Below, piece after piece: positions 33,092 through 42,692 of a stretch of 64,000 bases of DNA. The DNA is from Rhodobacteraceae bacterium UBA6197 (lineage in GTDB: Bacteria > Pseudomonadota > Alphaproteobacteria > Rhodobacterales > Rhodobacteraceae): NCBI GenBank assembly GCA_002422085.1, contig DISZ01000019.1:263378-327377 (forward strand). The letters are read 5' to 3'. The stretch's first letter is position 1. Every line of letters begins with the position of its first letter. The translations under genes were made by a program, and so were the position numbers. The notes under the pieces were generated by a model, which searched no databases, had not been told where the DNA came from, and worked only from the letters and a program-made list of their open reading frames with translations.

Positions 33092-33699
33092 AGCCAGCGT
33101 TCTCCTGATGGGGTGGAAATCAACGCGCGCAACGATTTCTGCGCGGCTTGGGAAAAAATCACGCGCGGATCATCCAGACAACCGGCAAGGGCCTTTGCCA
33201 AGGCGTCAGCCCGGGGATGGCTGACCTCAAGCCGGACAAGATGGCAGCCTCTATCGGGCAGGCGCTGCACCGGATGGGCCGCACCTTGCCAGCGGATCAG
33301 CGCCGGAAAAGCGCCGTCGAAGGGCAGTTTGCCGTCTGTCGGCACGGCCATTTCCCACGCCAGGTCCCCACGCGACAGTGCCAGCGGAACGCCTGTGCCC
33401 GACGGCGCGACGGTCAGGGCCTGAGAGATGTTTTCACACCGTGCGATCCAGTTGGTCAGCCGGGGTTCCCCGTCAAAATCGTCCATATCGAACCATCTTG
33501 CCGTTGCGGGGGGCTGCGCCGCCGGGTCCACCGCGATCACCTCGAGATAAAGGTCGCCCAGCGCCAATAGCCGGTTATGCGTGCCCATCAGCGGATGCGC
33601 GCCACCCGGCGCCATTGGCACATCCAAGACGGTTTCTACCCGGTTCACCCCTTCGGCAAGGGTCCGGGCCGTTATCGCCAGATGATCCGGTAGCCACAT
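33088..33699 (-). CDS. VOC/glyoxalase-like domain protein
   Basis: 203 residues from MWLPDHLAITARTLAEGV. The opening DHLAITARTLAEGVNRVE and HNRLLALGDLYLEVIAVDP are the metal-ligand-bearing strands of a vicinal-oxygen-chelate fold (PF13468-like). No further assignment is possible. It is coupled to the downstream GNAT gene. A longer frame to 33750 exists; the shorter start is preferred by homology to the fold. Confidence 0.7.
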   Translation of the reverse strand: MWLPDHLAITARTLAEGVNRVETVLDVPMAPGGAHPLMGTHNRLLALGDLYLEVIAVDPAAQPPATARWFDMDDFDGEPRLTNWIARCENISQALTVAPSGTGVPLALSRGDLAWEMAVPTDGKLPFDGAFPALIRWQGAAHPVQRLPDRGCHLVRLEVSHPRADALAKALAGCLDDPRVIFSQAAQKSLRALISTPSGERWL

Positions 33700-33842
33700 T
33701 CCTGCCACGCCCTCTTTAGGCACTGCCAGCTTAGCGGTGCTCTGCGCCACCGCAAGAGGGTGAAAACGCGGCCCCTGCCATTGAATACCCTGCTCTCACG
33801 CCCCATATTTCGGGGCAATGCCGTGATTTTGAAAGGTTACAG

Positions 33843-35024
33843 ATGCCGCTGACCCAAGCTTTGACCCGCTTCTTCCGCCACGAAGCCGCGGGGGGGATTT
33901 TGCTGATGCTGGCGGCATTCATGGCGCTGGTGATCGCGAATTCTGACTTGAACGCGATCTATCGCGGTATTCTGGAGATGAAGCTGTCGGTTCTGCTGGA
34001 GGGTCAGGGGCTTTCCAAGCCACTGATCTTGTGGATCAACGACGGGTTGATGGCGATCTTCTTCTTCTTGATCGGGCTGGAACTGAAACGCGAGGTCCTG
34101 GAAGGCAAGTTGCGCAAACCTGCCGACGTGATGCTGCCGGGAATGGCGGCTTTGGGGGGGATGATCGCGCCCGCGCTGATCTATCTCGTGCTGAATCGCG
34201 GGCAGGCCGATACCTTGCAAGGCTGGGCGATTCCGACGGCCACCGACATTGCCTTTGCGGTTGGCCTGGTTGCATTGCTGGGAAGCCGGGTGCCTGCGGC
34301 GCTCAAGGTATTCCTGCTGACACTGGCAATTCTGGATGACCTCGGCGCGATCATCATCATCGCCCTGTTCTACACCGAAGAGCTAAAGCTGATCTATCTG
34401 GCCTTTGCACTGCTGCCCTTGGCGGGCCTGTTGTGGGCCAACCATGTCGGCCTGCACCGGATGGCGCCGATCTATCTGCTGGGGGTCGTACTTTGGGTTC
34501 TGGTGTTGAAGTCGGGAGTTCATGCGACCCTTGCGGGCGTCGTGACGGCGTTCTTCGTGCCGCTGACCGACCGTTTTGGCAAGTCGCCATTGCACTCGAT
34601 CGAGCATGCGCTGACGCCCTATGTCTATTTTCTGATCGTGCCGATCTTTGCCTTTGCCAATGCGGGCGTGGTGCTGGGGGGGCTGACCTTGTCCGATCTG
34701 GCAGCGCCGCTGCCGCTGGGCATTGCGGCAGGTCTGTTCCTGGGCAAACAGATCGGCGTATTTGGCATGACGTGGCTTTTGGTGCGCGTCGGCGCGGCAC
34801 GGCTGCCTGAGGGCGTAAGTTGGGTGCAGCTTTGGGGGATCGCCTGCCTTGCGGGGATCGGTTTCACCATGTCGCTGTTTATCGGCTCGCTCAGCTTTGC
34901 CGAAGATCACCATATGAACGCGGTGCGTCTGGGTGTTCTGGCGGGGTCGCTGGTTTCGGCGGTGCTGGGCTATGTGGTGCTGCGACTGGCCGCGAAAGAA
35001 GAGGATCAGGTGGCGCTGGCCTGA
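33843..35024 (+). CDS. nhaA: Na+/H+ antiporter NhaA
   Basis: 393 residues with about eleven to twelve membrane spans. The ion-site residues are visible: TD in PTATDIAFAVG (Asp135) and the Asp165-Asp166 pair in LAILDDLGAIIIIALFYT, equivalent to D133 and D163/D164 of E. coli. It exchanges internal Na+ or Li+ for two protons and supports pH and salt homeostasis. Convergent with mcm through a strong terminator hairpin. Confidence 0.96.
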   Translation: MPLTQALTRFFRHEAAGGILLMLAAFMALVIANSDLNAIYRGILEMKLSVLLEGQGLSKPLILWINDGLMAIFFFLIGLELKREVLEGKLRKPADVMLPGMAALGGMIAPALIYLVLNRGQADTLQGWAIPTATDIAFAVGLVALLGSRVPAALKVFLLTLAILDDLGAIIIIALFYTEELKLIYLAFALLPLAGLLWANHVGLHRMAPIYLLGVVLWVLVLKSGVHATLAGVVTAFFVPLTDRFGKSPLHSIEHALTPYVYFLIVPIFAFANAGVVLGGLTLSDLAAPLPLGIAAGLFLGKQIGVFGMTWLLVRVGAARLPEGVSWVQLWGIACLAGIGFTMSLFIGSLSFAEDHHMNAVRLGVLAGSLVSAVLGYVVLRLAAKEEDQVALA

Positions 35025-35036
35025 ACCGGGGTCGAA

Positions 35037-35055
35037 GGGGGGCCACTGGCCCCCC
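35037..35055. terminator. Shared terminator between nhaA and mcm
   Basis: GGGGGGCC (35037-35044) pairs with GGCCCCCC (35048-35055) over a three-base loop, in the 37-base gap between convergent genes. A perfect GC stem readable on both strands, with no T-tract. Confidence 0.6.
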
Positions 35056-35061
35056 CATTGG

Positions 35062-37209
35062 CTAGGCTTTCCGGGTTTCGCGGATCAGGCGCAGGATATC
35101 GCGCGCCGCCGAGGGGATATTGGTGCCCGGTCCGAAGATCGCCTTTACCCCGGCGCGGGTCAGGAAATCATAGTCCTGCTGCGGAATGACACCGCCACAG
35201 ATCACCAGAATATCGCCCGCGCCCTTGGCCGCCAAAGCCTCGATCAGCTTGGGGGCCAGGGTCTTGTGCCCTGCCGCCTGAGACGAGATCCCCACCACAT
35301 GCACGTCATTGTCGATCGCGTCCTGCGCGGCCTCTTCGGGGGTCTGGAACAGCGGCCCGACATCGACGTCAAAGCCGATATCGGCAAAGGCGGTGGCGAT
35401 GACCTTGGCGCCGCGGTCATGACCGTCCTGCCCCATTTTCACCACCAGAATCCGCGGGCGACGGCCCTCTTCTTCGGCAAAAGCCTCCACGTCTTTCTGG
35501 ATCACGGCAAAACCGTCGTCGCCTTCATAGGCGGCGCCATAAACCCCGGCCAGCGTCTTGACCTCGGCCCGGTGGCGGCCAAATACCTTTTCCATCGCCA
35601 TGCTGATTTCTCCCACGCTGGCACGTGCCCTTGCAGCTATCACCGCCGCGTCCAACAGATTGCCGCCTTCAGAGGCGCGGCGCGTCAGTTCCGCCAGTGC
35701 CGCCGTGCAGGCCGCCTCATCGCGCGAGGCGCGCATCTTTTTCAGCCGTGCAATCTGGCTTTCGCGCACCGCGACGTTGTCGATATCCAGAATGTCGATC
35801 GGGTCTTCCTGCGCCAAACGGTATTTGTTGACGCCCACGATCACCTCTTCGCCACGGTCGATCATCGCCTGCCGCCGCGCCGCCGATTCCTCGATGCGCA
35901 GTTTCGGCATGCCGGTGGCGACGGCTTTGGTCATGCCGCCCATCGCCTCGACCTCTTCGATCAGGGCCCAGGCCTTTTCGGCCAGATCATGCGTCAGGCT
36001 TTCCACATAGTAGCTGCCCGCCAGCGGATCGACGACCTTCGTCACCCCGGTTTCCTCTTGCAAGATCAACTGGGTATTGCGCGCGATCCGGGCCGAAAAC
36101 TCGGTCGGAAGGGCAATCGCCTCATCCAGCGCGTTGGTGTGCAGGCTTTGCGTGCCGCCCAGTGCCGCGGCCATGGCCTCATAGGCGGTGCGCACGACGT
36201 TGTTGTAGGGGTCTTGTTCCTGCAGCGACACGCCCGAGGTCTGACAATGCGTGCGCAGCATCTTGCTGCCCGGCTTTTTCGCGCCAAACTCGGTCATGAT
36301 CCGATGCCAGAGCATCCGCGCCGCGCGCAGTTTCGCCGCCTCCATAAAGAAGTTCATGCCGATCGCGAAGAAGAACGACAGACGGCCGGCGAAGGCATCG
36401 ACATCCATCCCCCGCGCAATCGCCGCGCGCACATATTCGCGCCCGTCCGCCAGCGTATAGGCCAGTTCCTGCACGAGGTTCGCGCCGGCCTCTTGCATGT
36501 GATAGCCCGAAATCGAGATCGAGTTGAATTTCGGCATTTCGCCCGCCGTATATTCGATAATATCGGCGATGATCCGCATCGAGGGCTCGGGCGGGTAGAC
36601 ATAGGTGTTGCGGACCATGAATTCCTTCAGAATGTCGTTCTGAATTGTGCCCGACAGCAGGCTGCGGTCAACGCCCTGCTCTTCTCCGGTAACAATGAAA
36701 TTGGCCAGGATCGGGATCACAGCGCCGTTCATCGTCATGGAAACGCTGACTTTTTCCAACGGAATGCCGTTGAACAGGATCTTCATGTCTTCGACGCTGT
36801 CGATCGCCACCCCGGCCTTGCCGACATCGCCCTCGACGCGCGGGTGGTCGCTGTCATAGCCGCGGTGGGTGGCCAGATCGAAGGCCACCGACACGCCCTG
36901 CTGGCCGGCAGCCAGCGCCTTGCGGTAAAAGGCATTGCTGGCCTCGGCGGTCGAGAACCCGGCGTATTGCCGGATCGTCCACGGGCGCCCGGCATACATC
37001 GTGGCGCGCACGCCGCGGGTAAAGGGCGCCAACCCCGGCAGGGTGCCCATATGCGGCAGCTCGGCCACATCCTCGGCGGTATATAGCGGCTTGACCGGAA
37101 TGCCTTCCAGCGTATCCCATGTCAGGTCGGTCAGCGAGCGGTCGCGCAGTTCCTTTTGCGCCAGATTAGCCCAGTCGTCGGAGCGGTTGGCCTTCTTGCG
37201 GTCGGTCAT
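35062..37209 (-). CDS. Methylmalonyl-CoA mutase (single-chain)
   Basis: 715 residues from MTDRKKANRSDDW. The N-terminal CoA/substrate barrel has RPWTIRQYAGFSTAEASN, and the C-terminal cobalamin domain carries DGHDRG with His597 as the lower cobalt ligand, then GISSQAAGHKTL and a GG-containing VICGGVIP. It converts (R)-methylmalonyl-CoA to succinyl-CoA, the last step after propionyl-CoA carboxylase. Single-chain length matches homodimeric bacterial mutases. No TTTGCAAA site is seen upstream, unlike at pccB. The upstream reading frame overlaps its first 44 bases. Confidence 0.95.
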   Translation of the reverse strand: MTDRKKANRSDDWANLAQKELRDRSLTDLTWDTLEGIPVKPLYTAEDVAELPHMGTLPGLAPFTRGVRATMYAGRPWTIRQYAGFSTAEASNAFYRKALAAGQQGVSVAFDLATHRGYDSDHPRVEGDVGKAGVAIDSVEDMKILFNGIPLEKVSVSMTMNGAVIPILANFIVTGEEQGVDRSLLSGTIQNDILKEFMVRNTYVYPPEPSMRIIADIIEYTAGEMPKFNSISISGYHMQEAGANLVQELAYTLADGREYVRAAIARGMDVDAFAGRLSFFFAIGMNFFMEAAKLRAARMLWHRIMTEFGAKKPGSKMLRTHCQTSGVSLQEQDPYNNVVRTAYEAMAAALGGTQSLHTNALDEAIALPTEFSARIARNTQLILQEETGVTKVVDPLAGSYYVESLTHDLAEKAWALIEEVEAMGGMTKAVATGMPKLRIEESAARRQAMIDRGEEVIVGVNKYRLAQEDPIDILDIDNVAVRESQIARLKKMRASRDEAACTAALAELTRRASEGGNLLDAAVIAARARASVGEISMAMEKVFGRHRAEVKTLAGVYGAAYEGDDGFAVIQKDVEAFAEEEGRRPRILVVKMGQDGHDRGAKVIATAFADIGFDVDVGPLFQTPEEAAQDAIDNDVHVVGISSQAAGHKTLAPKLIEALAAKGAGDILVICGGVIPQQDYDFLTRAGVKAIFGPGTNIPSAARDILRLIRETRKA

Positions 37210-38113
37210 AGTGGTTTCCTTCTTCCTCTGCCGTGCCCGGGTGTCCCCCCAGGCTTCCGACAACATTTTCAATGAATTCAATTCGTTGGGCAGACTGGCT
37301 GCGCAGCCGCACCTTGTCTTGTTCATAGCGGGCGGCCATCAGCCGCTGTTGATCAGGCGAAAACGGCATCCAGCGGCCAAAGGCCGGCGACTCGATCATA
37401 CCACGCGCGCCAAGGATCGCATCCCGAACGGCCAGCCCGATTGAAGCGTTGCGGGCACGGGCGGGCCGATAGAGTCCCTCGGGCCAATGGGTCAGGCCGG
37501 TCATCGCCACCACCGGCGTCACCGGGTCGTGCACCAATGCCTCGAATGGCCAGACGATGCGGCGCGCGCCGGGGAAGACCTCGCCCATCACTTCGACGAT
37601 CTGGCACCAGCCGCGCGGGTGGCGGGACAGCCGCTCCAATCCGGTCGCGTCGGGCAGTTCGATACCCCGCATCCGCCCGACCGTCAGCACCGAGGCCCAC
37701 CACAGATCATAGCGCCGCACGCCAAGCGCGACCGTCGTCACGGCCCCCCCGAACGCCGCCGCAACGCGGTCCAACCGGGCGCGCGCATCCGGGTAAGGTG
37801 TTGCCATGTCGATGTTATTGAGCATCGTGCCCAGGATGTTCTCTTCCGAGATCAACAGCGTACGAAAGCCCAAATCCTGCAACCGGTCAATCTCCATGCG
37901 GATCTTTGCGGTCGATTGCCGCGCCAGCAGGTCATCAGCACCAGTGATCGCCGCGGGGCGCTTGATCAGCCCCGAGAACAACCCGGCGCGCGCCCGATCC
38001 GGACCCCAGCAGGCGATACCGGCGCTGCGCAATGCGTCTTCGTTTTGCAAGAGCCAATCTTGCAGCGTGGTGGTTCCTGTGCGATGCGCACCGATATGCA
38101 AGATCACGTCCAC
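37166..38113 (-). CDS. Sulfotransferase-like P-loop protein
   Basis: 315 residues from a GTG start giving MDVILHIGAHRTGTTTLQDWL; that loop, HIGAHRTGTTTLQ, is a PAPS-sulfotransferase-type 5' phosphosulfate-binding motif. The rest (LLISEENILGTM, GWCQIVEVMGEVFPGARRIVWPFE) resembles uncharacterised Rhodobacteraceae sulfotransferase-family proteins. An alternative GTG lies at 38107. Its 3' end runs 44 bases into mcm, so the stop is inside the mutase start region. Acceptor unknown; a surface-polysaccharide role is possible but unproven. Confidence 0.65.
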   Translation of the reverse strand: MDVILHIGAHRTGTTTLQDWLLQNEDALRSAGIACWGPDRARAGLFSGLIKRPAAITGADDLLARQSTAKIRMEIDRLQDLGFRTLLISEENILGTMLNNIDMATPYPDARARLDRVAAAFGGAVTTVALGVRRYDLWWASVLTVGRMRGIELPDATGLERLSRHPRGWCQIVEVMGEVFPGARRIVWPFEALVHDPVTPVVAMTGLTHWPEGLYRPARARNASIGLAVRDAILGARGMIESPAFGRWMPFSPDQQRLMAARYEQDKVRLRSQSAQRIEFIENVVGSLGGHPGTAEEEGNHYDRPQEGQPLRRLG

Positions 38114-38288
38114 TGGCGCACCCGGATTGCGGCGCACAGTCCAGATGGGATGCGCGCGATTGCGTTGGGCTCCATTTGCGCGCAGAAGTCTCGCAATTCG
38201 CTTAAAGGTCGAATTTCGCGAAAAAGCGACAGGTCCGGCTTTGCCCCGGCATCCCCTCGTGCCTATATCTGTGCTGGAAGGAGATCCG

Positions 38289-38771
38289 ATGAACCGCGTC
38301 CTCAGCCTTGCAATTATTGCGTTATTTCCATTTACGCTGGCGGCCCAAGAGGTGTCCGAGACGCCAGGCCCGGAAGTCTTGCAGGTGTCAGAACCGGCCC
38401 AATTCCTGCCGATCCCGGCGGATGGCGTCGATTTGAACGAATTTCTTTGGAAAAAACGTCCACTTGTCGTCTTTGCCAACAGCCCCTCGGACCCGGCATT
38501 TGCCGAACAACTGCGGCTGCTTGCCGAGCGCTGGCCGGACCTTGCAGCGCGCGACGTGGTGGTCATTACTGACAGCGACCCCGACGCAAAATCGCCCCCG
38601 CGCAACAAGCTGCATCCGCGCGGGTTCTCGCTCGTGTTGATCGAGAAGGACGGCTCGGTCGGGTTTCGCAAGCCCATCCCCTGGGACGTTCGCGAAATCA
38701 GCCGTGCCATCGACAAGATGCCGCTCAGGCGCGAAGAGATCCGGAACGGGCTGACCGGCGCCGGCGGGTAG
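38289..38771 (+). CDS. DUF4174 domain-containing exported protein
   Basis: 160 residues from ATG 38289, after GGAAGGAG. A signal peptide (MNRVLSLAIIALFPFTLAA-QE) is followed by a thioredoxin-like-fold DUF4174 domain: RPLVVFANSPSDPAFAEQLRLL, ARDVVVITDSDPDA and LHPRGFSLVLIEKDGSVGFRKP. No CxxC redox pair is present, so it is not an oxidoreductase of the classical kind. Divergent from the sulfotransferase-like gene. Confidence 0.85.
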   Translation: MNRVLSLAIIALFPFTLAAQEVSETPGPEVLQVSEPAQFLPIPADGVDLNEFLWKKRPLVVFANSPSDPAFAEQLRLLAERWPDLAARDVVVITDSDPDAKSPPRNKLHPRGFSLVLIEKDGSVGFRKPIPWDVREISRAIDKMPLRREEIRNGLTGAGG

Positions 38772-38796
38772 GACGCGCTGGGAAACGGCGCCGGGG

Positions 38797-40371
38797 TCAT
38801 TGCGCGCCCCCCTCAAAGACCAAGAACGCCTCTGCCGGCAGGGTCGCGGCAAAATCGTGCAGCAGCGCCAGTTGCGCCGGCGCCCATGCCGGATCGGTCG
38901 CATAGAAAGCCACCTCAAAGCCGCCCAGAACGCCGCGCGGATTATCCATGCGCAGCGTTGCCAGGCGCCGCCAGGTCGCGCCAACCGCCGCGCCGAACCA
39001 GCGGTCATAGATCAGCGCCATCTGCGCGCCCTTGTGGGCCGCCAGCGGCCCGGCCCAGCCCTCGGGCGTGTCGCCCCGCAGCCGCAGCGCCAGGGCCTCG
39101 GCCGACCCCAACCCATAGATGTCGAGCACATAGTTCGGATTGGCCCACGCCACGCGGCCCAGATCATTGACCACAACCGGGGCCTTCAACCAGCCCTGCA
39201 CAAAGCGGCCCATCTGCGCCTGCTGCAGATGCACAGCGCGGGTATTCCAGATATAGGTCAGCGCCACCTTGGGCCAAAAGGCCAACGCGGCCAGCACCAG
39301 CGCGCCACCCAACATCGCCCGCCAGCGCCACGCCCGGCGCCCCGCCAACCCGGCCCCGGCCAGCGTCAGGGCGGCGATCTGGGTGGCGATGATGTAATGT
39401 TCGTAGCGGTGCATCCAGCCGATCTGCCCGGCCAGCAGATGCGCCGCCCCGGCCACCGCCGCCACCAGCAAGGTCAGCGCGGACTCGTGCCGAAGACGCC
39501 CGCGCAGCACCAGCGGCAAGGCGGCACACAGCACCGTCAGCGCCGCCAATAGTTGCCCCGGTGGGGTCGCAAGGTTTGCCGTGACCGCGGTCCAGAGACG
39601 CGCCAAACCGTGGGTGCCATGCGCCGCCAGCCCGATCTTGGCCATGATCGACACCGGCAAGGGCGCCAACCCCAGCGAGGTCAGAAATGCCGCAAACCCC
39701 AGCACCGGCGCCAGCACGCCCGCGCCCAGCACCAGCCCCGTCCAGCGCGACCCGTGCAGCAGCACCACGCCTGCGGCCAGCATCGACAGCGCCAGCCCCT
39801 CAAGCCGCAAGAGCGGCGCCACGATCAGTGCCAGCACGAACCACGGCGCTATCCGACCGTCGCGCAAGAACCGCCAAAGCCCCAGCAGCGTGGCCAGACT
39901 GGCCGCGGTGTGCAGCGTGTTCTCCATTCCGGTAAAACCGACGCCGGGCATGTTCAGCGCCAGTGGCCCCAGCACCGCCAGCACCCCGCCAGAGACGCCC
40001 GACAGCCCGCCCGCCAACAGTGTGCGCCCCCAAAGCCAGCCCGACAGCACCACCCCGACCACATTCCACACCAGGGGCAAGATTCGCTGCATGTCCGATC
40101 CGGGGAACGGCATCAAAAGCACCGGATAGAGGATCGACGAGGCGGCCGAGACCGACTCGCCCGCATTCACCCCATAAGTGCCGTGGGCCATGTTCGCCGC
40201 CATCGCGAGATGGATGTAAACATCGTCCAACGGGTATTCGAACACCCCCGCCAGCGCAAAAGCCCAGAGTTGCAGTGCCGCGAACCCAAAGCCTGCCGCC
40301 AACGCGGCAAGGGTCGGCAGGCCAAGCCCGCGGGCCTGCCGCGTGGCGTGGATGTCGGCCGCCGCCATCAT
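38797..40371 (-). CDS. Multi-spanning membrane protein, possible glycosyltransferase
   Basis: 524 residues from MMAAADIHATRQA. About ten or more hydrophobic spans follow. An early loop YPLDDVYIHLAMAANMAHGTYGVN has an Asp-Asp near a lipid-facing helix, reminiscent of GT-C (ArnT/PMT-like) glycosyltransferases, and the C-terminal periplasmic part is large. The family could not be named with confidence. It lies between pccA and mcm and shares their strand, but its role in propionate metabolism is not evident. Confidence 0.6.
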   Translation of the reverse strand: MMAAADIHATRQARGLGLPTLAALAAGFGFAALQLWAFALAGVFEYPLDDVYIHLAMAANMAHGTYGVNAGESVSAASSILYPVLLMPFPGSDMQRILPLVWNVVGVVLSGWLWGRTLLAGGLSGVSGGVLAVLGPLALNMPGVGFTGMENTLHTAASLATLLGLWRFLRDGRIAPWFVLALIVAPLLRLEGLALSMLAAGVVLLHGSRWTGLVLGAGVLAPVLGFAAFLTSLGLAPLPVSIMAKIGLAAHGTHGLARLWTAVTANLATPPGQLLAALTVLCAALPLVLRGRLRHESALTLLVAAVAGAAHLLAGQIGWMHRYEHYIIATQIAALTLAGAGLAGRRAWRWRAMLGGALVLAALAFWPKVALTYIWNTRAVHLQQAQMGRFVQGWLKAPVVVNDLGRVAWANPNYVLDIYGLGSAEALALRLRGDTPEGWAGPLAAHKGAQMALIYDRWFGAAVGATWRRLATLRMDNPRGVLGGFEVAFYATDPAWAPAQLALLHDFAATLPAEAFLVFEGGAQ

Positions 40372-40569
40372 GCCCGCCCTGCGCCATGCCGATGCTGGCC
40401 ACGGCAGATCCCGGCCGCTGATCGCCACCCCGCGCACGGGTGTGCCCAAGCCAGCGGTATCGGGTGGCCCAGCACACACCCCCACAAGAGCGGCACCCAA
40501 GCGCCCGCCGCCCTGCTCCGGCGGCGGTCACTTGCTGCTGCCCTGTCGCGGATGCTCAGAGCCATCGGA

Positions 40570-42570
40570 TCATTCGAACTCCATGATCACTTCGTCAACG
40601 CGCAGGCTCGCGCCCGGTGCCGCGTTGATTTTCTTGATCACGCCCTTCCGTTCCGCCCGCAGGGTGTTTTCCATCTTCATCGCCTCGACGGTCGCCAGCG
40701 CCTGACCTTCTTGCACCTCGTCCCCTTCGGCCACATTGATCTTCACGATCAGGCCGGGCATCGGGCACAGCAGGAAACGCGACGTGTCGGGCGGCAGCTT
40801 TTCGGGCATCAGGCGGGCAAGTTCGGCCTGCCGCGGGCTGCGCACATGGACTTTCAGATCCGCCCCACGGCAGCGGATGCGGAACCCCGACGGGATCTTT
40901 CCAACCTTCAGGACGAGCGGATCGCCGTCGACGTCAAGCCGCGCCAATTCCTGCCCCGGCGTCCAGTCCGAGGTCACGCGGTAACTGCCGCCGCCCGAAA
41001 ACCCGACCGTGGCACCATCACGGTCCGCTTTGATCTTCACGGCGAATTCAATGCCTTGCAACGCGACAACCCAATCCTCGCCGACATGGCGTTCATGGTT
41101 GCCCAAACGCCCCGAGATCCGCGTGCGGCGAATTTCAGCGACGCGGTTCATCGCTGCCGTGGCGGCCGCAATTCGGCGCAGCAGGTCCTCGACCAGAGTC
41201 GCCCCCTGAAAGCCGTCGGGGTATTCTTCTTCAATGAAGGCCGTGGTGATATCGCCCGACACAAAGCGCGGATGGTCCATCACGGCACCGACGAAGGGCA
41301 GGTTATGACCGATGCCTTCGACCTCGAATGTATCGAGCGCGATCCGCATTTCCTCGATCGCCTGTGCCCGGGTCGGTGCCCATGTGCACAGCTTGGCGAT
41401 CATCGGATCGTAGAACATGCTGATCTCGCCGCCCTCGAAAACGCCGGTGTCGTTGCGCACGATGCCATGTTCAGTCGGGCCTTCGACCGGCGGGCGGTAG
41501 CGCGTCAGCCGCCCGATCGAGGGCAGGAAGTTGCGGTAGGGATCCTCGGCATAAAGCCGGCTTTCCATCGCCCAGCCGTTGATCTTCAGATCCGACTGCT
41601 TGAAAGGCAGGGCCTCGCCGTTAGCCACACGGATCATCTGTTCGACCAGATCGACGCCGGTAATCAGTTCGGTCACCGGATGTTCGACCTGAAGCCGTGT
41701 GTTCATTTCCAGAAAGTAGAAATTGCGGTTGCCATCAACGATGAATTCCACCGTGCCGGCGCTGGTATAGCCCACCGCCCGCGCCAGCGCGCAGGCCTGT
41801 TCGCCCATCGCCTTGCGCGTCGCCGCGTCAAGGAACGGCGAGGGTGCCTCTTCGATGACCTTCTGGTTGCGGCGCTGAATCGAACATTCGCGTTCGTGCA
41901 GATAGACGCAATTGCCGTGCTGGTCGGCCAGCACCTGAATTTCGATGTGGCGCGGCTGGGTGACGAATTTCTCGATAAAGATCCGGTCGTCGCCAAAGCT
42001 GTTGGCGGCTTCGTTCTTTGACGATTCAAACCCCTCGCGCGCCTCCTGGTCGTTCCAGGCGATCCGCATGCCCTTGCCGCCACCGCCAGCCGAGGCCTTG
42101 ATCATCACCGGATAGCCGATCTCGTTCGAGATCTTGACCGCTTCGTCGGTATCGGCGATCAGCCCCATATAGCCCGGCACCGTCGAGACCCCCGCCTCCA
42201 TCGCCAGCTTTTTCGAGGTGATCTTGTCGCCCATCGCCTCGATCGCGGGGCTGGGCGGGCCGACAAAAACCACGCCCTCGGCCTCAAGTGCGGCGGCGAA
42301 GTTCATGTTTTCGCTCAGAAAGCCATAGCCAGGGTGAACCGCTTCGGCGCCGGTCTGGCGCACTGCTTCCATGACCTTGTCGATCACGATATAGGATTGG
42401 TTCGCAGGGGGCGGCCCGATGTGAACCGCCTCATCGGCCATTTTCACATGCAGCGCGTTGACATCGGCGTCGGAATAGACCGCCACCGTCTTGATCCCCA
42501 TCTTGCGCGCTGATTTGATGACGCGACAGGCGATCTCGCCCCGGTTGGCAATCAGGATTTTCTTGAACAA
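40570..42570 (-). CDS. pccA: Propionyl-CoA carboxylase, biotin-carboxylase/BCCP (alpha) subunit
   Basis: 666 residues from a TTG start, MFKKILIANRGEIACRVI. It combines an ATP-grasp biotin carboxylase (GGGGKGMRIAWN; EMNTRLQVEHPVTE) with a C-terminal biotin carrier domain whose AMKMEN motif places the biotinyl-lysine at Lys632. With PccB it carboxylates propionyl-CoA to methylmalonyl-CoA. The TTG is supported by the family N-terminus; the frame to 42609 is not protein-like. Confidence 0.95.
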   Translation of the reverse strand: MFKKILIANRGEIACRVIKSARKMGIKTVAVYSDADVNALHVKMADEAVHIGPPPANQSYIVIDKVMEAVRQTGAEAVHPGYGFLSENMNFAAALEAEGVVFVGPPSPAIEAMGDKITSKKLAMEAGVSTVPGYMGLIADTDEAVKISNEIGYPVMIKASAGGGGKGMRIAWNDQEAREGFESSKNEAANSFGDDRIFIEKFVTQPRHIEIQVLADQHGNCVYLHERECSIQRRNQKVIEEAPSPFLDAATRKAMGEQACALARAVGYTSAGTVEFIVDGNRNFYFLEMNTRLQVEHPVTELITGVDLVEQMIRVANGEALPFKQSDLKINGWAMESRLYAEDPYRNFLPSIGRLTRYRPPVEGPTEHGIVRNDTGVFEGGEISMFYDPMIAKLCTWAPTRAQAIEEMRIALDTFEVEGIGHNLPFVGAVMDHPRFVSGDITTAFIEEEYPDGFQGATLVEDLLRRIAAATAAMNRVAEIRRTRISGRLGNHERHVGEDWVVALQGIEFAVKIKADRDGATVGFSGGGSYRVTSDWTPGQELARLDVDGDPLVLKVGKIPSGFRIRCRGADLKVHVRSPRQAELARLMPEKLPPDTSRFLLCPMPGLIVKINVAEGDEVQEGQALATVEAMKMENTLRAERKGVIKKINAAPGASLRVDEVIMEFE

Positions 42571-42612
42571 GGTGTTTTCCCCCTCAGTCGTGCCCGAACC
42601 GGGACACATGCG

Positions 42613-42652
42613 AAAAGGCCACCCGAAAGGCGGTTGCCCCCGGATGGCCTTT
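42613..42652 (-). terminator. Rho-independent terminator of the glycine-zipper lipoprotein gene
   Basis: On the minus strand AAAGGCCA pairs with TGGCCTTT around an inner, partly paired loop, followed by TTTTC. It lies 40 bases past the lipoprotein stop and 43 bases before the pccA start, so pccA is likely to need its own promoter or read-through. Confidence 0.75.
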
Positions 42653-42692
42653 GAATGGAATTGTGGCTGCGCTAGGCGCGCAACCGATCAGA

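Noticed and set aside
34933..37086. 717-codon plus-strand frame opposite mcm
   Set aside because: Antisense shadow of the mutase, with no domain and the same His/Arg-rich composition.
40368..40565. Minus-strand 65-codon frame between pccA and the membrane protein gene, overlapping the latter's start (ATGA)
   Set aside because: The start follows pccA closely and the overlap looks tempting, but the translation is Arg/Ala/Trp-rich, has no recognisable domain and has weaker codon bias than its neighbours.
39553..42021. 822-codon plus-strand frame opposite pccA and the membrane protein gene
   Set aside because: It spans two real minus-strand genes and reads as low-complexity Arg/Gln/His; long open antisense frames are common at this GC content.
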